This document shows, piece after piece, positions 1-12,306 of a DNA stretch of 64,000 nt (position 1 is its first letter; every line of letters starts with the position of its first letter). The stretch spans positions 46,681,943-46,745,942 of the forward strand of contig JAMXBB010000010.1 in the NCBI GenBank assembly GCA_024138015.1, in the 5' to 3' direction. The notes under the pieces were generated by a model. The model searched no databases and was not told where the DNA came from. It saw nothing but the letters and a program-made list of their open reading frames with translations. The position numbers and the translations under genes were made by a program. This DNA comes from Lumnitzera littorea (lineage: Eukaryota > Streptophyta > Magnoliopsida > Myrtales > Combretaceae).

Positions 1-36
1 TAGTATAGGTATTTATATATGTATATGTATCGAAAA

Positions 37-68
<32 letters not shown>

Positions 69-160
69 ATTAGTACTCTATAATCCTAAAAAGTAAAATA
101 ATAAGTATATATATATGTATGTATGTATGCGTATGTATATGCTAGACGTGAGTTCTAAGG
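1..160. repeat. TA/TATG simple repeats
   Basis: Alternating TA around 49-70 and TATG units around 110-140. It is a low-complexity stretch inside the R1 copy at the window edge. Confidence 0.8.
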
Positions 161-2185
161 AAGAAACAAGAGTAATTTTCTTCTTTTTTCTATTATTTAA
201 TAATTTTATAATATTATATATGTATGTATTAATATTATAAATTAGTAAAAATATAATTTGAATTAATTAAGAAAGTGGCATCATCAACCATTAGGAAGTT
301 GCCATGTCAACTTTTCTAGAATTTTCGGATTAAATTGCAAAATTATAAAATAATAATAATAAATTAATTAGAATTTATAATTATAACAATAATTAAGACA
401 ATTAATGATATAGATTTAAAGTTGAGCATTAAGAAAATTATGACAATTTGGGATAAAAAATAAAAATATTTAGAAAATATAAACAATTTGGAAATTACTT
501 AGGCCCATTACTAAATTTAAAGAAAGGCCCAATAAAGAAAATCATTAAGAAAAGCTCAAAATGATAATTAAAAACATTTGGGCCAAAAATAAATAAATTT
601 GTAACATTCTAAGCTTATAATAGAATGTGCGAGTTCTAATGTCCAAAATGGGCCTTCATATGTGAAAGTACATAAAAAAACAATTGACTATAAGATCGTA
701 AAAATTGGAATTAAAATGAAAAGATTATACACGATTGAAGAAAAAACTCTAATCGGGAAATTATGTAAGATAAGTAGGAAATTAGATAGATTCTTAGATA
801 AATACTTACATAGAATAATTATCTTACTTAGATACTTATTATCTTTCATACTTCTTAACTTATCAAGTAATCTCGATGAAGATACTGATCTTCCCGTCGA
901 TTATTACGACCCCTGATTATTACTATGGTTAAGTAAGTACTCTTAATGATCCTATACTTATTTGTACTTATAAATAATGACATTTAAATATTATTGATAA
1001 TTGGTTAATGTGTAGGGGTAGGACTTGTATGTGAATTGTATTGATTGTTTGCCACATGAAAATACTTTAAATGGTTATAACAAATTGATTGTTGCATCCT
1101 AAACAACTATAAGAAATTTGTTTGTTTATGATATTGGATGGTCACCTAATAATTGGACTTAATTATACTTAGCTTAAGGAATTAAATCGGATTATGCATA
1201 AACATGCATTACATTATAAATGTTTTGGTTGTCACATCAAACAGAGGTGGCGAGAGGCTATGCGGGGGTTAATTTATATATTTGTGATTAAAGTGTTTAG
1301 TATGGTGAACTCATACAATATGACTTTACCTTGGCTTACGGGATTACTAAGCATTGGAAGTACCAACCACCTAATTAAGAGTTGAGTCTAGAGGCCTCCA
1401 TTTAGGGGTGAGTATAGATTACGAGGACTCACTCACAACTATACCTGGAACTTAGTTTTAAAAAAAAAAATTGCAATTAAACAAATTGTTTTCTTGTGGT
1501 ACAAAATGTGGAGTTTCGTAATTATATGAGTTTTGGTATGGTACCTGGATTTATTTGGTGCCACGTATTCTCCAATCTTAATTTCAGAGGGCATTAAATC
1601 TGAGTTACATATGGTACCTAGTCAACTATTTGTATTTGAGTGGTATTTTGCTTGATCATGCATTTGTATGTTTGAAATAAATTACTTGATAACTTGCTTA
1701 TTTGTATATTTGAGGGATATCTCATTAAGCTTTATAGCTTAAATCCTTATAGGCTTTTGCTGTAGGAGGATCTTTTTACTATCCGTAGCTAAGGTATACC
1801 TGAGGTCAGTTTAGGTCTTTTGGGTAAAGTGTGAAGAAAAAGAGAGCCCAAGTGAATATAAACATGTAGTGGGACTCTCAATTATTATTTTGATGATATT
1901 CTATATAATAATCTTTAGTAGCCATGTAGGACTACTATCTTTATTATTACAGTTTGTTTGTTACTGTTTTTCATACTTCATATGTAGTAATGACACTGTA
2001 TAAACACTTATATTATCATATATGCTGTGATATAATCTTTACCCGTATAACTTTTGGGTAACTGGTTGTGTAATAGTCTTGTATGTCCCATAAAAGGGTC
2101 ATCAATTGGCAGGGAAGGCAATCAATAATCTTTTAAACAATATACAGTGACTTGCTACAGCTAGGCCACTCATCAGGTCATGACA
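1..2185 (+). repeat. R1 long LTR copy a (left end outside the window)
   Basis: This is one of at least six diverged copies of a long LTR family in the window. The strand given is a convention (AAACCCTAA-rich start, then GCCCA-rich part, conserved core, terminal GGTCRTGACA); the transcribed strand is not proven. The family core (GACTATAA, then TTATACACGATTGAA) is at about 686-740. A block around 880-945 and another at 1360-1430 recur in the other copies. The right end reads AGGTCATGACA, finishing at 2185, and resembles the TGTCACGACC-type ends of plant Ty3/gypsy LTRs. No coding capacity is seen. Short open frames at 662-916 and 1194-1385 fall within the repeat and have no codon logic. Confidence 0.6.
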
Positions 2186-2189
2186 AAAA

Positions 2190-3490
2190 GATCTCTAAAG
2201 TGCTTGGGGCTCAACCTGAGCTAAGCAGGTAGAGTTGAGACATGTTTCAAGCTGATCTTCATTCATGTTGAGAGGGATTTGATATTATATTGATTAAGCT
2301 CCTAAGTAGGCTTAGGCCTCCGAAGCCTTGGCCGAAGGGCAACCATCAATGCTTACTCCTTACTCTCTTTGGCATTAGAGTAGCATGCAGGGTATGGTAG
2401 GCTTTGGCTCGAGAAGCTAAAGCCTCTGTGAGATGCATTATGGGAAGGAACATAGGTGGTCTTAGGCGCTTAAAGGAGAGGCACTATTAGACATCTTTTA
2501 GTCGTGACAGTTGAAATGATTGCTATAGATGGTCTTTTCCCATACCATCTTTTCTAGATACGATGACGACCTTTGGGGAAGTGTACCATCACTAAAGTGC
2601 TTAGGGAACGCCATAGTCTATGATTAATGAAGGCACTAATGGTGACTTTTCATTGTCATCTTACCTTGACCATTAGATGGGTCAGCAGTAACACATGGCG
2701 ACATGAGAGTTCCTGAGAGGTTCTAAAAAGATCCTCTTAGCTAGTGGCTTCACTCTTATTTATAGGTTAAGGGGACTAACTTGCTCAAACATGTGGTGAT
2801 AGAAGATTTGTTGGTGTGAAATTCGAGGAGGTGGCGCTATTAGTAAGGCCTTGGAGATGGGCTTATCTTATTGGTAGACGGTAACTACCATGGCAGCTAA
2901 TTTGTAGGCAATATATCAAGCGGTCATTCGATGTTTAGTGAAGAGAGAGAAAGAGGCAATGAGAGGAGGATGAGCCTGGCTATGTTAGGTGACGAGTTCC
3001 TCAATGGTTGCCTTGAGCGGTAGCCAAGCTCTTTCCCAATTGCTAGAAGGTGAAGCTTCGAGGCTGTGGTAAAGGACGTCTAAAGTGCTTAAGGCTTGAC
3101 TTGAGTTGGGTAAGTAAAGCTAAGACATGTATTGAGCTGATCTTCATTCATGCGAAGAGGAAAGCTAAAGCATCTATGAGATGTACTGTGGGAAGGAACA
3201 TAAGTGGTCTTAGGTGCTTGAGGAAGAGGTATTATTGGACATCTTCTAGATGTGACAGTTGAAATGATTGCTATAGGTGGTCTTTTCCTATGTCGTCTTT
3301 TCTATACATAGTGACAATGCATGGGGAAGCACACCATTATTAAAGTGCTTAGGGAACACTATAGTAAAAAATTAATGAGGGCATTAATGGTGACTTTTCA
3401 CTGTCATCCTATCTCATTCATTAAATGGGTTGGCAACAATATGTAGACATTTTAGATTTCTTTTGTATCGTCTATATAGTGGCTTGATGA
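2190..3490 (+). repeat. imperfect tandem duplication upstream of an accessory-gene remnant
   Basis: A unit beginning CTAAAGTGCTT near 2195 recurs near 3078. Strong matches follow: AGCTAAAGC and GGGAAGGAACATA (about 2412-2455 against 3161-3202), GTGACAGTTGAAATGATTGC (about 2504 against 3249) and AAAGTGCTTAGGGAAC (about 2595 against 3341). The offset changes from about 883 to about 749 bases, so the left unit carries an extra segment of roughly 130 bases. The unit ends at a TATA-like region. A fainter third version seems to precede the second accessory-gene copy at 6400-6480. I see no coding function in it. Confidence 0.7.
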
Positions 3491-4570
3491 GGGATAATCT
3501 TCTCCATTCGAACTTCATAGTTTCATTTCCCCTTTAAAACCTCTATTGAGAGTGTGACAAAGTTTCTACTGTTCTTATGGAGTATGGCGAATGAGTCAAT
3601 CCAAGAGAATCATATTATAGGAGAAAGCGTATAAACTTAGGCTGCACCCCTATAATTAGCCCTTTGAGTACTAATTAAGGAATGTAGTAGGTTGTCTGAT
3701 GGTTGAGAGTGGCCCTTAAGTATTAATTGAGGGGTATACGTAGACCTCTTAGCTCCTTGTGAGGTGTTCGGGTGTCCATCCTCTAGTCATTGAAACAGTG
3801 ACACCATAGGTGCTTAAGCCCCTACGGTAGACGTTCAAGTGTTACTTATTAGCCATGGTATTTCTCATGCTAAGAAGGGGTTCCCTAGTAGCTTGGGGAT
3901 ACCCAACTTGAATCAGCTCTGTAAGGCTTGGGAGGTTCATAGTCTTTGAGGACATGGCAGTTTGCATAAGTCTGCATGCTCTCTTGTGCATGTTTAATGG
4001 TAGTCGCTACATGTGCTTCTGAGTGCTTGGGTAGCTTCCATTAAATATGTACCTTCATTGGGGGGTCTTGGCTGCATATTCCAAATAGGTTGGGTATCTC
4101 CTAGCCATTTTGATGAGCGGGAATTCTTCTTGAAGCAATTGATATCGACGTGGCAATTAGGCATGTTGAAGGAAGAGCCTACTACTACGTTATGCTGGAC
4201 AAGATGGGGTCCATGGCCGATGGTGATTATGGCAGCAAAGGAATGTTACTTGTGCATTTCTAGAAGACCATGGCTATTAGCTTGGGCACCAGGTGTTAGT
4301 CATGGCTTGCTAAGATATACTAGTGAGATGAGTTGAAGGCATGAGCAAACTAGCTTGAGTAGGAGCCCTTTTGTGTAGCTGAGTTGAAGTTACGAGTTGG
4401 AGATAGGTACTTGGCATCAAGCTGTAGATTAGGAAGGACTCAAGGCCAATCGGTTGTACTTAGATTTTTCTTTCTTCTATTGACTTGTACTTAGAGCTGG
4501 TATGACCACCTCTAAGCCTTATAAAGAATTCCAAATCATTAATAAAATGAAGTTTCGGTACATGCTTGTT
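3471..4570 (+). pseudogene. decayed accessory gene copy A (short paralogue of the 6613-9112 gene)
   Basis: A TATA-like TCTATATAG lies at 3471-3479, followed by a leader and an ATG at 3584 starting MANESIQE. Read through stops, the same frame continues to about 4336 and includes one open run of 107 codons (4013-4336). I recognise no domain in that run. The layout matches the gene at 6613: TATA 110-140 bases upstream, a leader containing ACCTCTATTGAGAGTGT here against AACTCTATCAGAGTGT there, a MAN start, and a similar 3' end with AATAAAATGAAG near 4541. I infer a truncated tandem paralogue of the antisense accessory ORF. It cannot make protein as it stands. Confidence 0.4.
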
Positions 4571-4779
4571 TATCCCTTTTTTATTTGTTTCTTAATGAAT
4601 TAGTTGTCTCATGATCGCTTCCTATGGAATGTACTGCATTACTTATGTATTTGTAGTTACTTGCAGTGTTTGGGATAGGGGTTAAGTGCTTGTATCTCTT
4701 TTTTGAGCACGTGGGGTGTATAACCAAGCTTTAGTACCTTTAAGTTGCTGAGCACTTTGGGCAAACTTGAGAACCTAAT

Positions 4780-6317
4780 TGTTGGTCACTTTCCAATCAA
4801 ATGTGATGATTAGTGTAACAGATGTGACCATTGGGATTCCTGAGACCCTTGAATGGCGTGTTAGTGATTATGCCCTAGGCCAATTATTAGATATTGTCAT
4901 TATTATATTTTATGAATTAAGAGGCATTCATTATTATATTGTTTACATGTTTACTTTATAATAATATCCTTAAATAATTATATAGCTATTCTGAATGTCT
5001 CTAGATGCTTATTATTATGGGAACAATAATGAATTAAATCTAGTATAAGGTTTGATTGATAATCATGGGATGTTTATTTGTATAGAGAAACAAATCAAAC
5101 ACATAGCTACATGTTAAAGAACTATGTGCTAGATCGACTCGCTATGAAATCACCACATGGATTAATGTTATAAGTGATTCTCATTATAACAATGTTATTG
5201 CATCCTTAGACCTGAAATCACCACTAATTCCAACATGAGGAATATTATGATTTGACTCAATCAAACGTTATTTTTAATTGGATAATTATAAAGGTTATGA
5301 TTGGACATGGTGTGAATCATGTAAAGGGAGATGAGTGATTAAGATGTGATTTGTCTATCTTATTATGAGATAGATATCTCTAGGCCTCTCGATAAGTGAA
5401 ACTAAGAAATGCATGGCCTACTCAAATGAATTGATAGTATAATCAATGTCATTTATCATATCAATCAATCTGGAGATTGAGAAATGATAAGGTTGAACAA
5501 TATAAGGGTGATACTATCCATGCCTTATGTTCAATTTAGATATCATGTGACAAAAGGATTATGACATAAGTTATGGATTAGTTAAAGTCAGATCATCAAT
5601 CTTCGATTAATTTTGGTAGACATAATGTCTTGCTAAAGGCCACTTATGTCTTGTAAGCCCAAAAGGATTTTTTAGGCTTACTGCCAATATTAAGTGAATG
5701 TATAAGGTTGCATACAAAGAATAAACAAAATAGGCTATAGGTTTATTTTGATTAAACTTAGTAAGACGTATTGAAATATTTATTATTCTTAATGATTGAA
5801 AAATGATAAATAATTATGTTTATTATTTTTTTGTGAAAAATAATAATAAATGTTTTTTTATTATCAATATCCTTTAATATCTCACCAAATCTTATTATAT
5901 CTTATAGAAGATATTTTCATTGGTCTATATATAGATATAGACATCTCTCTACTAGGGTTATGCTGATGTTATATCGTCAACATTAAACTCATAGAGAAAC
6001 TTTACATACCAAAACTGGAGAGTGAAATGCGAGAAATTAGGAGGGTTTTTCCTATATCTATTTTGGTGCTAGTACACTACAATATATTTTTTAGGTGTGT
6101 TTGTTCAAGTGTGGATACCGTAGAAGGGGCTTGCAAGATTGCAACGCCTGTAGATTTGTGCCAGCAACACGAACCTAAATTCGTGTAAGGTAAAAGATCT
6201 TCTCTTATATCAATTTGATTCATTGCATAGATCCATCAATGATTTAGGGATTTAGTTTTTATTCGGAAAAAAAAAAAAATTCTACTACGAATAGAGTTTT
6301 TTTTGGATCCCTAAATC
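4780..6317 (+). mobile_element. solo LTR, Ty1/copia-like, about 1.5 kb
   Basis: It starts TGTTGGTCACTTTCC at 4780. The flank CCTAAT is present directly before it (4774-4779) and directly after it (6317-6322), as expected for a short target duplication. The right part has a leader-like region, an A-run, then TTTTTTTTGGATCCCTAAAT, typical of the end of copia LTRs just before the primer-binding site. No such site or internal domain follows, so it is a solo LTR left by recombination. A TATATATAG at 5924-5932 could be its promoter box. The usual terminal CA is not intact, so the right border is good to a few bases. It separates two related accessory-gene remnants. Confidence 0.6.
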
Positions 6318-6468
6318 CTAATACGGTGTGTGCGATTAATGACATGCATAGGATTGTGGAGTTAGCCATCTGCTCAACGTATGAATCATAGCTATTGACC
6401 CTCTGGTTATGATGCTTGGGCATCCACGATGGTCATTAATGAAGCAAAGTTTCACCTAGCCTTGGTAG

Positions 6469-6479
6469 CCTATATAAGG
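6469..6479 (+). promoter_or_regulatory. TATA box of the antisense accessory gene
   Basis: CCTATATAAGG lies 134-144 bases before the ATG at 6613, followed by a pyrimidine-rich leader. A plus-strand promoter here is opposite in direction to the gypsy pol at 9768-12306. Confidence 0.5.
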
Positions 6480-6612
6480 GACTTGAAGGTTAGTTTAATC
6501 CTTATTTTTACTTGTCACTTTATTGAAACTCTATCAGAGTGTTTCTAGAGCATTTCTTTTGTTTTCTTACACTTTCACTTACTTTTTTTTTTTTTCGTGA
6601 GATTCCTTAGGA

Positions 6613-9112
6613 ATGGCTAATCAACAATAACCATAGAAGAATAGGTTTACAAGTGAAGCATTTATAAATGAGGATTGTAGGGGCAAGCTTGTCCTTACTG
6701 TCCTCAATAGACTGTGGTGGTTGCAACTGGTAACTTAGATAGGAGCCGACGTAGGAGATGAAGAGTGCAGTTGTAGAGGAGAGGCCTTGGTGTAAGTATG
6801 CTCACAACAAGAAGGAGAAAGTCATAAGGTTGTTTTTGACCAAGGAGAGTGGTCAGCTCATGATTGAGGTTGAGTATAAGCATAATGAAGATCGATAGCA
6901 TTGGGTTTACCAGGAGGTTTCCTAAAACACTGAGGTAGGTAGTGAGGCTCGACAAGGGTGATTAGACCTATGACTATAGGGAACATAAGTGCTCCTTCTA
7001 TTTGTATTAGAAAGCAATAGACATGGGGCTACACTTGCCTTTTACTGCCTACCAGTTAGAGGTATTCCATTATTTTCAAATGTACCCAAGTTCTCTCCAC
7101 CCAAATACTTAGCAGGTGTTGTTAGCCTTTAAGGCCGTTTTTATATTCTACATAAGGAGGCTGGCAGCTTGACTCTTTCATCACTTCTTTTAGCTAAAGG
7201 ATCAATAGGAGGGCTCGGTATATTGCTTGAGCTAGGGGTTGCATGTAAAGCTATTCTATGGGAAGAAGTCGAAGATTGAGGGTTGGAAATACCGGTTCTA
7301 CCTAGTGAAGTTGGCTCACGAGCTAGACTTTCCTATCGAATGGAATAGGCTTATCTGAATGAAGCTTATTGGTTATTTCTAAGAGGAGGGTGATGAAGTG
7401 AAGGAATGGATTCTAGATGTGGCTTGTTGGAAAGAGGAAGGTTTCCATGTAGAGGAGATCATGAGCTCATATTTGCGGAGGAAGATGTTGCATCCTTGAG
7501 AGATAGATAGAGATGAGGATGTAGCTAGGGAAGGTAGCTGAAAGTTCACCACTGTCTATCATTAACAAGGGAAGCTCGAGGTTGCTTGTCCTCGATAGGT
7601 ATTTTTCTTTAATGTTGTGAATGGTTTATTGAACTAACTTTGTTGTTGTACTTGCAGCCTTTGACTTATGTAGCAATTCCTTCAAGACGTAGATGCTGAA
7701 GATGAGGGAGTTAAAAGGGTAAGAAAAGAGAAAGAGGCCTATCGAAGGGTAAGAGGCAACTCCAATGGAGAAGAAAAGCAAGAAGATTGCTATTGTGAAG
7801 GAGAAGGGAAAAAAGCTCATAGGTAGGGGGTTAGGAGACGTACCAACTATGGTTCCTTTGGAGCCTATCACTAAGTAATGGATAGCTACGGTTGTTGCAA
7901 GAGGAGTAGAGCTATAAGAGCAAGAGGTGCTTATTGAGAAGGGGTTGGAGAGACCTATCTTTGACCAACCAGTGCAAGAGAAATTCTCTAAAGGGAGGAC
8001 TATTGATGTTATGGAGGTGCTTGGGGACCAGGAGGTGCGAGTGCCATTCAAGTTGATAGTACAGTGCAGGGGTGGTCAATAACCATGGTTGACCTTGAAG
8101 TTGACATGGATGGGAATGTTTAAACATCTATTAGTGAGTGTGCATTTGCAATGGCCTCATCATGGCCATTTAAGAAAGTACATGACTTGCTTTTGCAAGA
8201 TAAAAGTTACAATGAGAGCATCCTAATCACTTTATAAGGATTGGGTGATGCCATGGGCTTATATAGGTACACCTTCGCTCGTAGGTAGTCCCTTCTTGAT
8301 AGGGTATGTTTTTGATCCTTTGTGTCCCCCTTTTGTCTCATGTAAGACTTCATATGTGTTTGTTTATGGTAATACTTGCTTGTTTTAGTCTCTACAGTAG
8401 AGTCAGCTGGAGGTAAGGGAGGAGAAGGAACTAGAGGGGTTGAGATTGTGGTCTATAGCTTAGTTGGAAGAGTACAATGAGTACGTGATTGAAAATATAA
8501 GGCTGAAGCAGGAGGTGACCAAGGCTAAGTCTTAGGTGAGCGAGGCTAAGAAGCGAGTTAAGGACTTAGAGGCAGTACTTGTTACTTGCATTAAAGAGCT
8601 GGTAGTAGCCAAGAGGAGGTAGAGGTGGCCAAGCAAGCGGTCGAATTTGCTAAGCAAGAGGTAGAAGTGGCTAGGGAGGAGATCGAGTCTATAAAGAAAG
8701 AGATAGAGGTGACTAAGGGGAAGGCTAATGCTGTGAGGGTAGAGCTTGAAGAGGCTCGAGTCTAGTTCTAGAAGAGGGAAAGGGAGTTGAAGAATGAGGA
8801 GGAGTTGATTAAGGTAGTGATACAGAAGTTGCTTAGGGAATTCTCATCGGGCGACAACTTTAAGGTTGCTCTTGATGAGGCCAGTTGAGATGGTGCTAGG
8901 CTGGTAAAGCAAGCGATTGAAGGGGAGTATCCCCACTTAGACCTCGGTTGCCTTGATTGGTTGGTTAGCAAGACTTAGTAGGAGGAGAGGGCTAGGATGA
9001 GGAAGTTGAGCCTAATGATGAAGAGGATGTTGCTGATGACGATGAGGATGTTGCTGATGATGTTGGGGAGGATGGTGGTGCTATGAGTGGTGATGAGCTT
9101 GGGAGGGCTTAA
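6613..9112 (+). pseudogene. decayed gypsy accessory ORF with PF04195-like ('putative gypsy type transposon') domain
   Basis: The frame from ATG 6613 starts MANQQ but is broken by many stops and several shifts. At 7024-7310 one frame reads MGLHLPFTAYQLEVF, then YPSSLHPNT, then a gap and IEGWKYRFYLVK. This is the spacing and wording of the plant 'putative gypsy type transposon' domain (Transposase_28 family). A charged, lysine and glutamate-rich coiled coil follows at about 8400-8880 (for example EEIESIKKEIEV). An acidic tail at about 9002-9109 ends GDELGRA and a TAA at 9110-9112. A downstream region with ACTAATGAAAG near 9215 may be the poly(A) area. It lies downstream of, and antisense to, the gypsy pol at 9768-12306. 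Plant Tat-lineage elements are known to carry such antisense extra ORFs. Domain identity is fairly sure; it is certainly non-functional here. Confidence 0.65.
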
Positions 9113-9767
9113 GGAGTTAGTTTTTATATGGGATTTGTAGGCATAGTTGTGTTTTCTTTTTTGTTTTAGCTATTGATGTACATGAGTTAGGATGCCAACC
9201 CTTTAGCTTTTGTAATTATAATGACTAATGAAAGTTTGGCAAAACTTGGTTCATTCCTTGTTGTGCACCTTTTTCTAATTCTTCCCTTACTCTCATGTTC
9301 TTTCCATTTTTAAGCTTTGATGCTCGATTCTGGCTACAAATTTAGGTTGTTTTCGATCTTATTCCCATATTATGGCATTAGCTGTAGGCTCAAGAACCTT
9401 GGTCTAAGTATTACTTAGTTAAGATAGTAGATCATGTGAAGCCTAGTTTTAGAAAGTTAAGCATTAAATTATGTTTATGTACTTGTATGATGCGACCCCT
9501 TGAGTGTAGATACCTATTGGATGGTTGAGGTAGGACTTAAGACTTCAGTATTCTTGGATGTAAGAATTAGTGAGAATATTTGGACATTGAGGATGAGAGT
9601 CCACTCGACTTAGTTCGGTGTTTTTGTGCATGTTGATAAAAAAAAGATAGGGCTAAATTATAATTAAGTTGGGATATCAAAGTAAGCAGTAGGGTAGGGT
9701 AAATACAAAAGCTCTTTTTCTTTTCTTTCCTAGAATTTTACAAGGTATACTTGGGTGCTTGTGTTTG
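9113..9767. other. spacer between antisense accessory ORF and pol end
   Basis: This is the space between the convergent ends of the plus-strand accessory ORF and the minus-strand pol. It is AT-rich with no further coding signal that I can see. Confidence 0.5.
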
Positions 9768-12306
9768 TTACAGAAAATAGGGCTTAAGGTTGTTAGCATA
9801 CCACGTCTTGGGAATAGGTTGTCTATCTATGGTTTGTAGCCTGTAGATCCCATTACCTATGTCCTTGTTAGCTTACATGGGGTCTTCCCATTTAGGCGAC
9901 AATTTGCCCTATCCTTCTCGAGGCCTGGTTGCTTCGAGCTTTTAGTATATTAGGTGTCTAGGTTGGAAGACCTTGTCTTTAACCCTCTTGCTATAGCATT
10001 TAGCCATTAGTTAGTAGTATGAGGCTACTTAAGCTTGTGTAGTGTCCTTTACTTCATCAATTGTGTCTAGGCTTGCTTGGAAGGCCACTTTGTTAACACC
10101 GGGGTCAAAATTCTTACTTTTACTCATCGAAAGCTTCAACTCTATAGCAATACTACTATCCGATACGAATGTGAGGTGAAAAGGAGTCTTGCTCGTAGTT
10201 ATTCAATGTGTAGATTGGTATCCCCAAAGGATTATAGGAGCTAATATGCTTACTGGTCACTTGCTCACTCAACCCCCTTTTTTAAGCTTTCGAGGACTAT
10301 CTTATTAATGGCCTTGACTTGCCATTGGTTTAGGGGTAAACAACCGATGTATAGTAGAGCTAGATACGATACTTATTGCAGAATTCCTGAAATTGTGCAC
10401 TATCAAACTGTTTGCCATTATTAGTGATGAGGGCATAGGGTATTTGTCAAGACAAAACCTTCATTTGCTCTTATGGTAATGCTTATGATTACCTGTGCCT
10501 CTACCAGTTTTATGAAGTAATATATGTCAACTAAAATGAATTGACGTCTCCTAGATGCCTTTGGGAAGGGTTTGAGAACATCTTATCTATGTTGTGTAAA
10601 AGGCCATGGGTTGGTTATGGGGTAGAGCTCTAAGTTGGATGTGAAGTCTATGGGGGTATGCTTCTAGCAACTGTGACATTGCTATACCAAGGTCTTTACA
10701 TGTTCCTTCACGGTTAACTAGTAGTATTTGAGACAAAGGGCTCAGATATACAAGGCTTGGGCTTTGATGTAGTTACTGTAGATGTCTGCATGTAATTCTT
10801 CTAAGTTGTGAAGGCTTTCTTCTATCCTTAAGCAGTAGAGGAGAGGCAAACTATGTCTGCACCAATAGAGGACATCATTAATGACCATGTAATTAGCTAT
10901 ACTGTAAGCAAGCCTCTTAGCTTTGATCTTATCTTCTAGTAGGGCCCCAGTTCTAAGGTAATTGAAGAGAAGGTCCATCTAAGATGGGTCAATGGTTGTG
11001 GAATGAATCTTGAGGGATTACTGTAGTAGCTCGTCTACAATCTACTGTGACATGTACTAGAGAAACACTTGCTTATTGGCTTTGCAATAAGGGGGTATGG
11101 CTGTAGATGCAAGCTTGGATAGTAGGTTTGCCTCAAAATTCTCTACTTAGGGAACCTTGGTTATATTCCTGAAGATGAAATTAGAGATAAGGTCCTTCAC
11201 TATTTAGAGGTACTTCACCATGGCTTCTCCCTTCATCTCATATTTCCCTTTCAACTACTACACCACTAGCATGGAGTCAGAGTAGATGTTGACCTTCTTG
11301 GAATCGACATTTGCAATGATCTTTAGTCCCTTAATGAGGGCTTCATATTTGGCTTCATTATTATTGGTAGGAAAACTAAACTTGAGTACGTACAGGACTT
11401 TGATGTTGTAGAGTCTTTGTAGGACTATTTGTGCTCCATTCCCCCTTTGAGTGGAGGATCCATCGACATGGAGAGTCTACATTGGTATGTCAATGTTGTT
11501 AGGTGTTTCTTCCTCTTCAATGTACTCAGCGACAAAGTCTGTGAGAACTTATGCCTTCATAGCTTGTTAAAAGCAAAATTGAACACATGAGCACTAAGCT
11601 TTAGTGAGTACTTAACCACTCACCCTAGTACATCCGGCTTCTATAGAAGTATGTACAATGGTTAGTTGGTAAGAACGATGATAGGGTATGCCTAGAAGTA
11701 AGGTCTTGGCTTTCGAATAGCAATGACTACTGTGAGGGTGAAATTTTTGATTGAGGTATATCTAACGTCTAGACATTGTAGGATATGGTTGATGTAATAG
11801 ACTAGCTTATGTTCACGTCCATTAACTCGAATTAATATTGAGGAAAGAACTCAGTCACTTATGGCAAGGTATAGGTAGAGTTCTTCACCAAGGATTGGCT
11901 TAGAGAGTACGGGTGGGCTCTTTAGAAATCTCTTAAGTTTGTTAAAGGCATCTTCGCACTCAGTTGTGCACTTGAATTCCAATGGATTCTTCAGTAACTT
12001 GAAGAACTCAGAATACTTGTCAACGCCCCTTGAGATAAGTCGATTGAGTGTGGATATCCTGCTTATGATATGTTGGATGTCTTCAATCTTTTGTGTGGTG
12101 TTAACATTTCAGATTTCTTGGATTTAGTTGGGGTTGGCCTCAATGATATGCTTTGTGACCACAAATCCTAGGAACTTACCAAACCTTATGCTGAAGATAC
12201 ACTTCTAAGGATTCAACTTCATTTGGTATTTGCAGAGTGTGTCGAAGCTTTTACATAGATCTGTGATGTGGTTAGCTTTGCTTCTTCTTTTGATAATAAT
12301 GTCGTC
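9768..12306 (-). pseudogene. pol: Ty3/gypsy (Tat-type) pol remnant: C-terminal RT, RNase H, integrase
   Basis: Reading leftward, Asp-Asp of the RT YxDD motif is at 12306-12301, then SKANHITDL and FGKFLGFVVTKHIIEANPN of the RT thumb, and SRISTLNRLISRGVDKYS near 12030. RNase H shows SFPTNNNEAKYEALIKGL (about 11320-11380) and YSDS (about 11280). The integrase zinc-binding region is the open frame 10978-10742 (SLPLLYCL, then LEELHADI). The core has PWPFTQH, then FILVDIYYFIKLVEA (first Asp kept, near 10530), and ITNNGKQFD near 10420, where the second catalytic Asp is Asn. The tail runs through KWEDPM and TWYANNLKPYFL to a TAA at 9770-9768. Stops (often TAG) and shifts break it. Wording and the paired antisense ORF fit the Tat lineage. 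Confidence 0.85.

Noticed and set aside
4013..4336. 107-codon open frame, plus strand
   Set aside because: No recognisable domain. It starts at a GTG and is kept only as part of the decayed accessory gene copy A.
7626..8127. Minus-strand open frames of 141 and 71 codons
   Set aside because: Shadows of the plus-strand accessory-gene remnant. Ser/Thr/Leu-rich composition mirrors the purine-rich coding strand.
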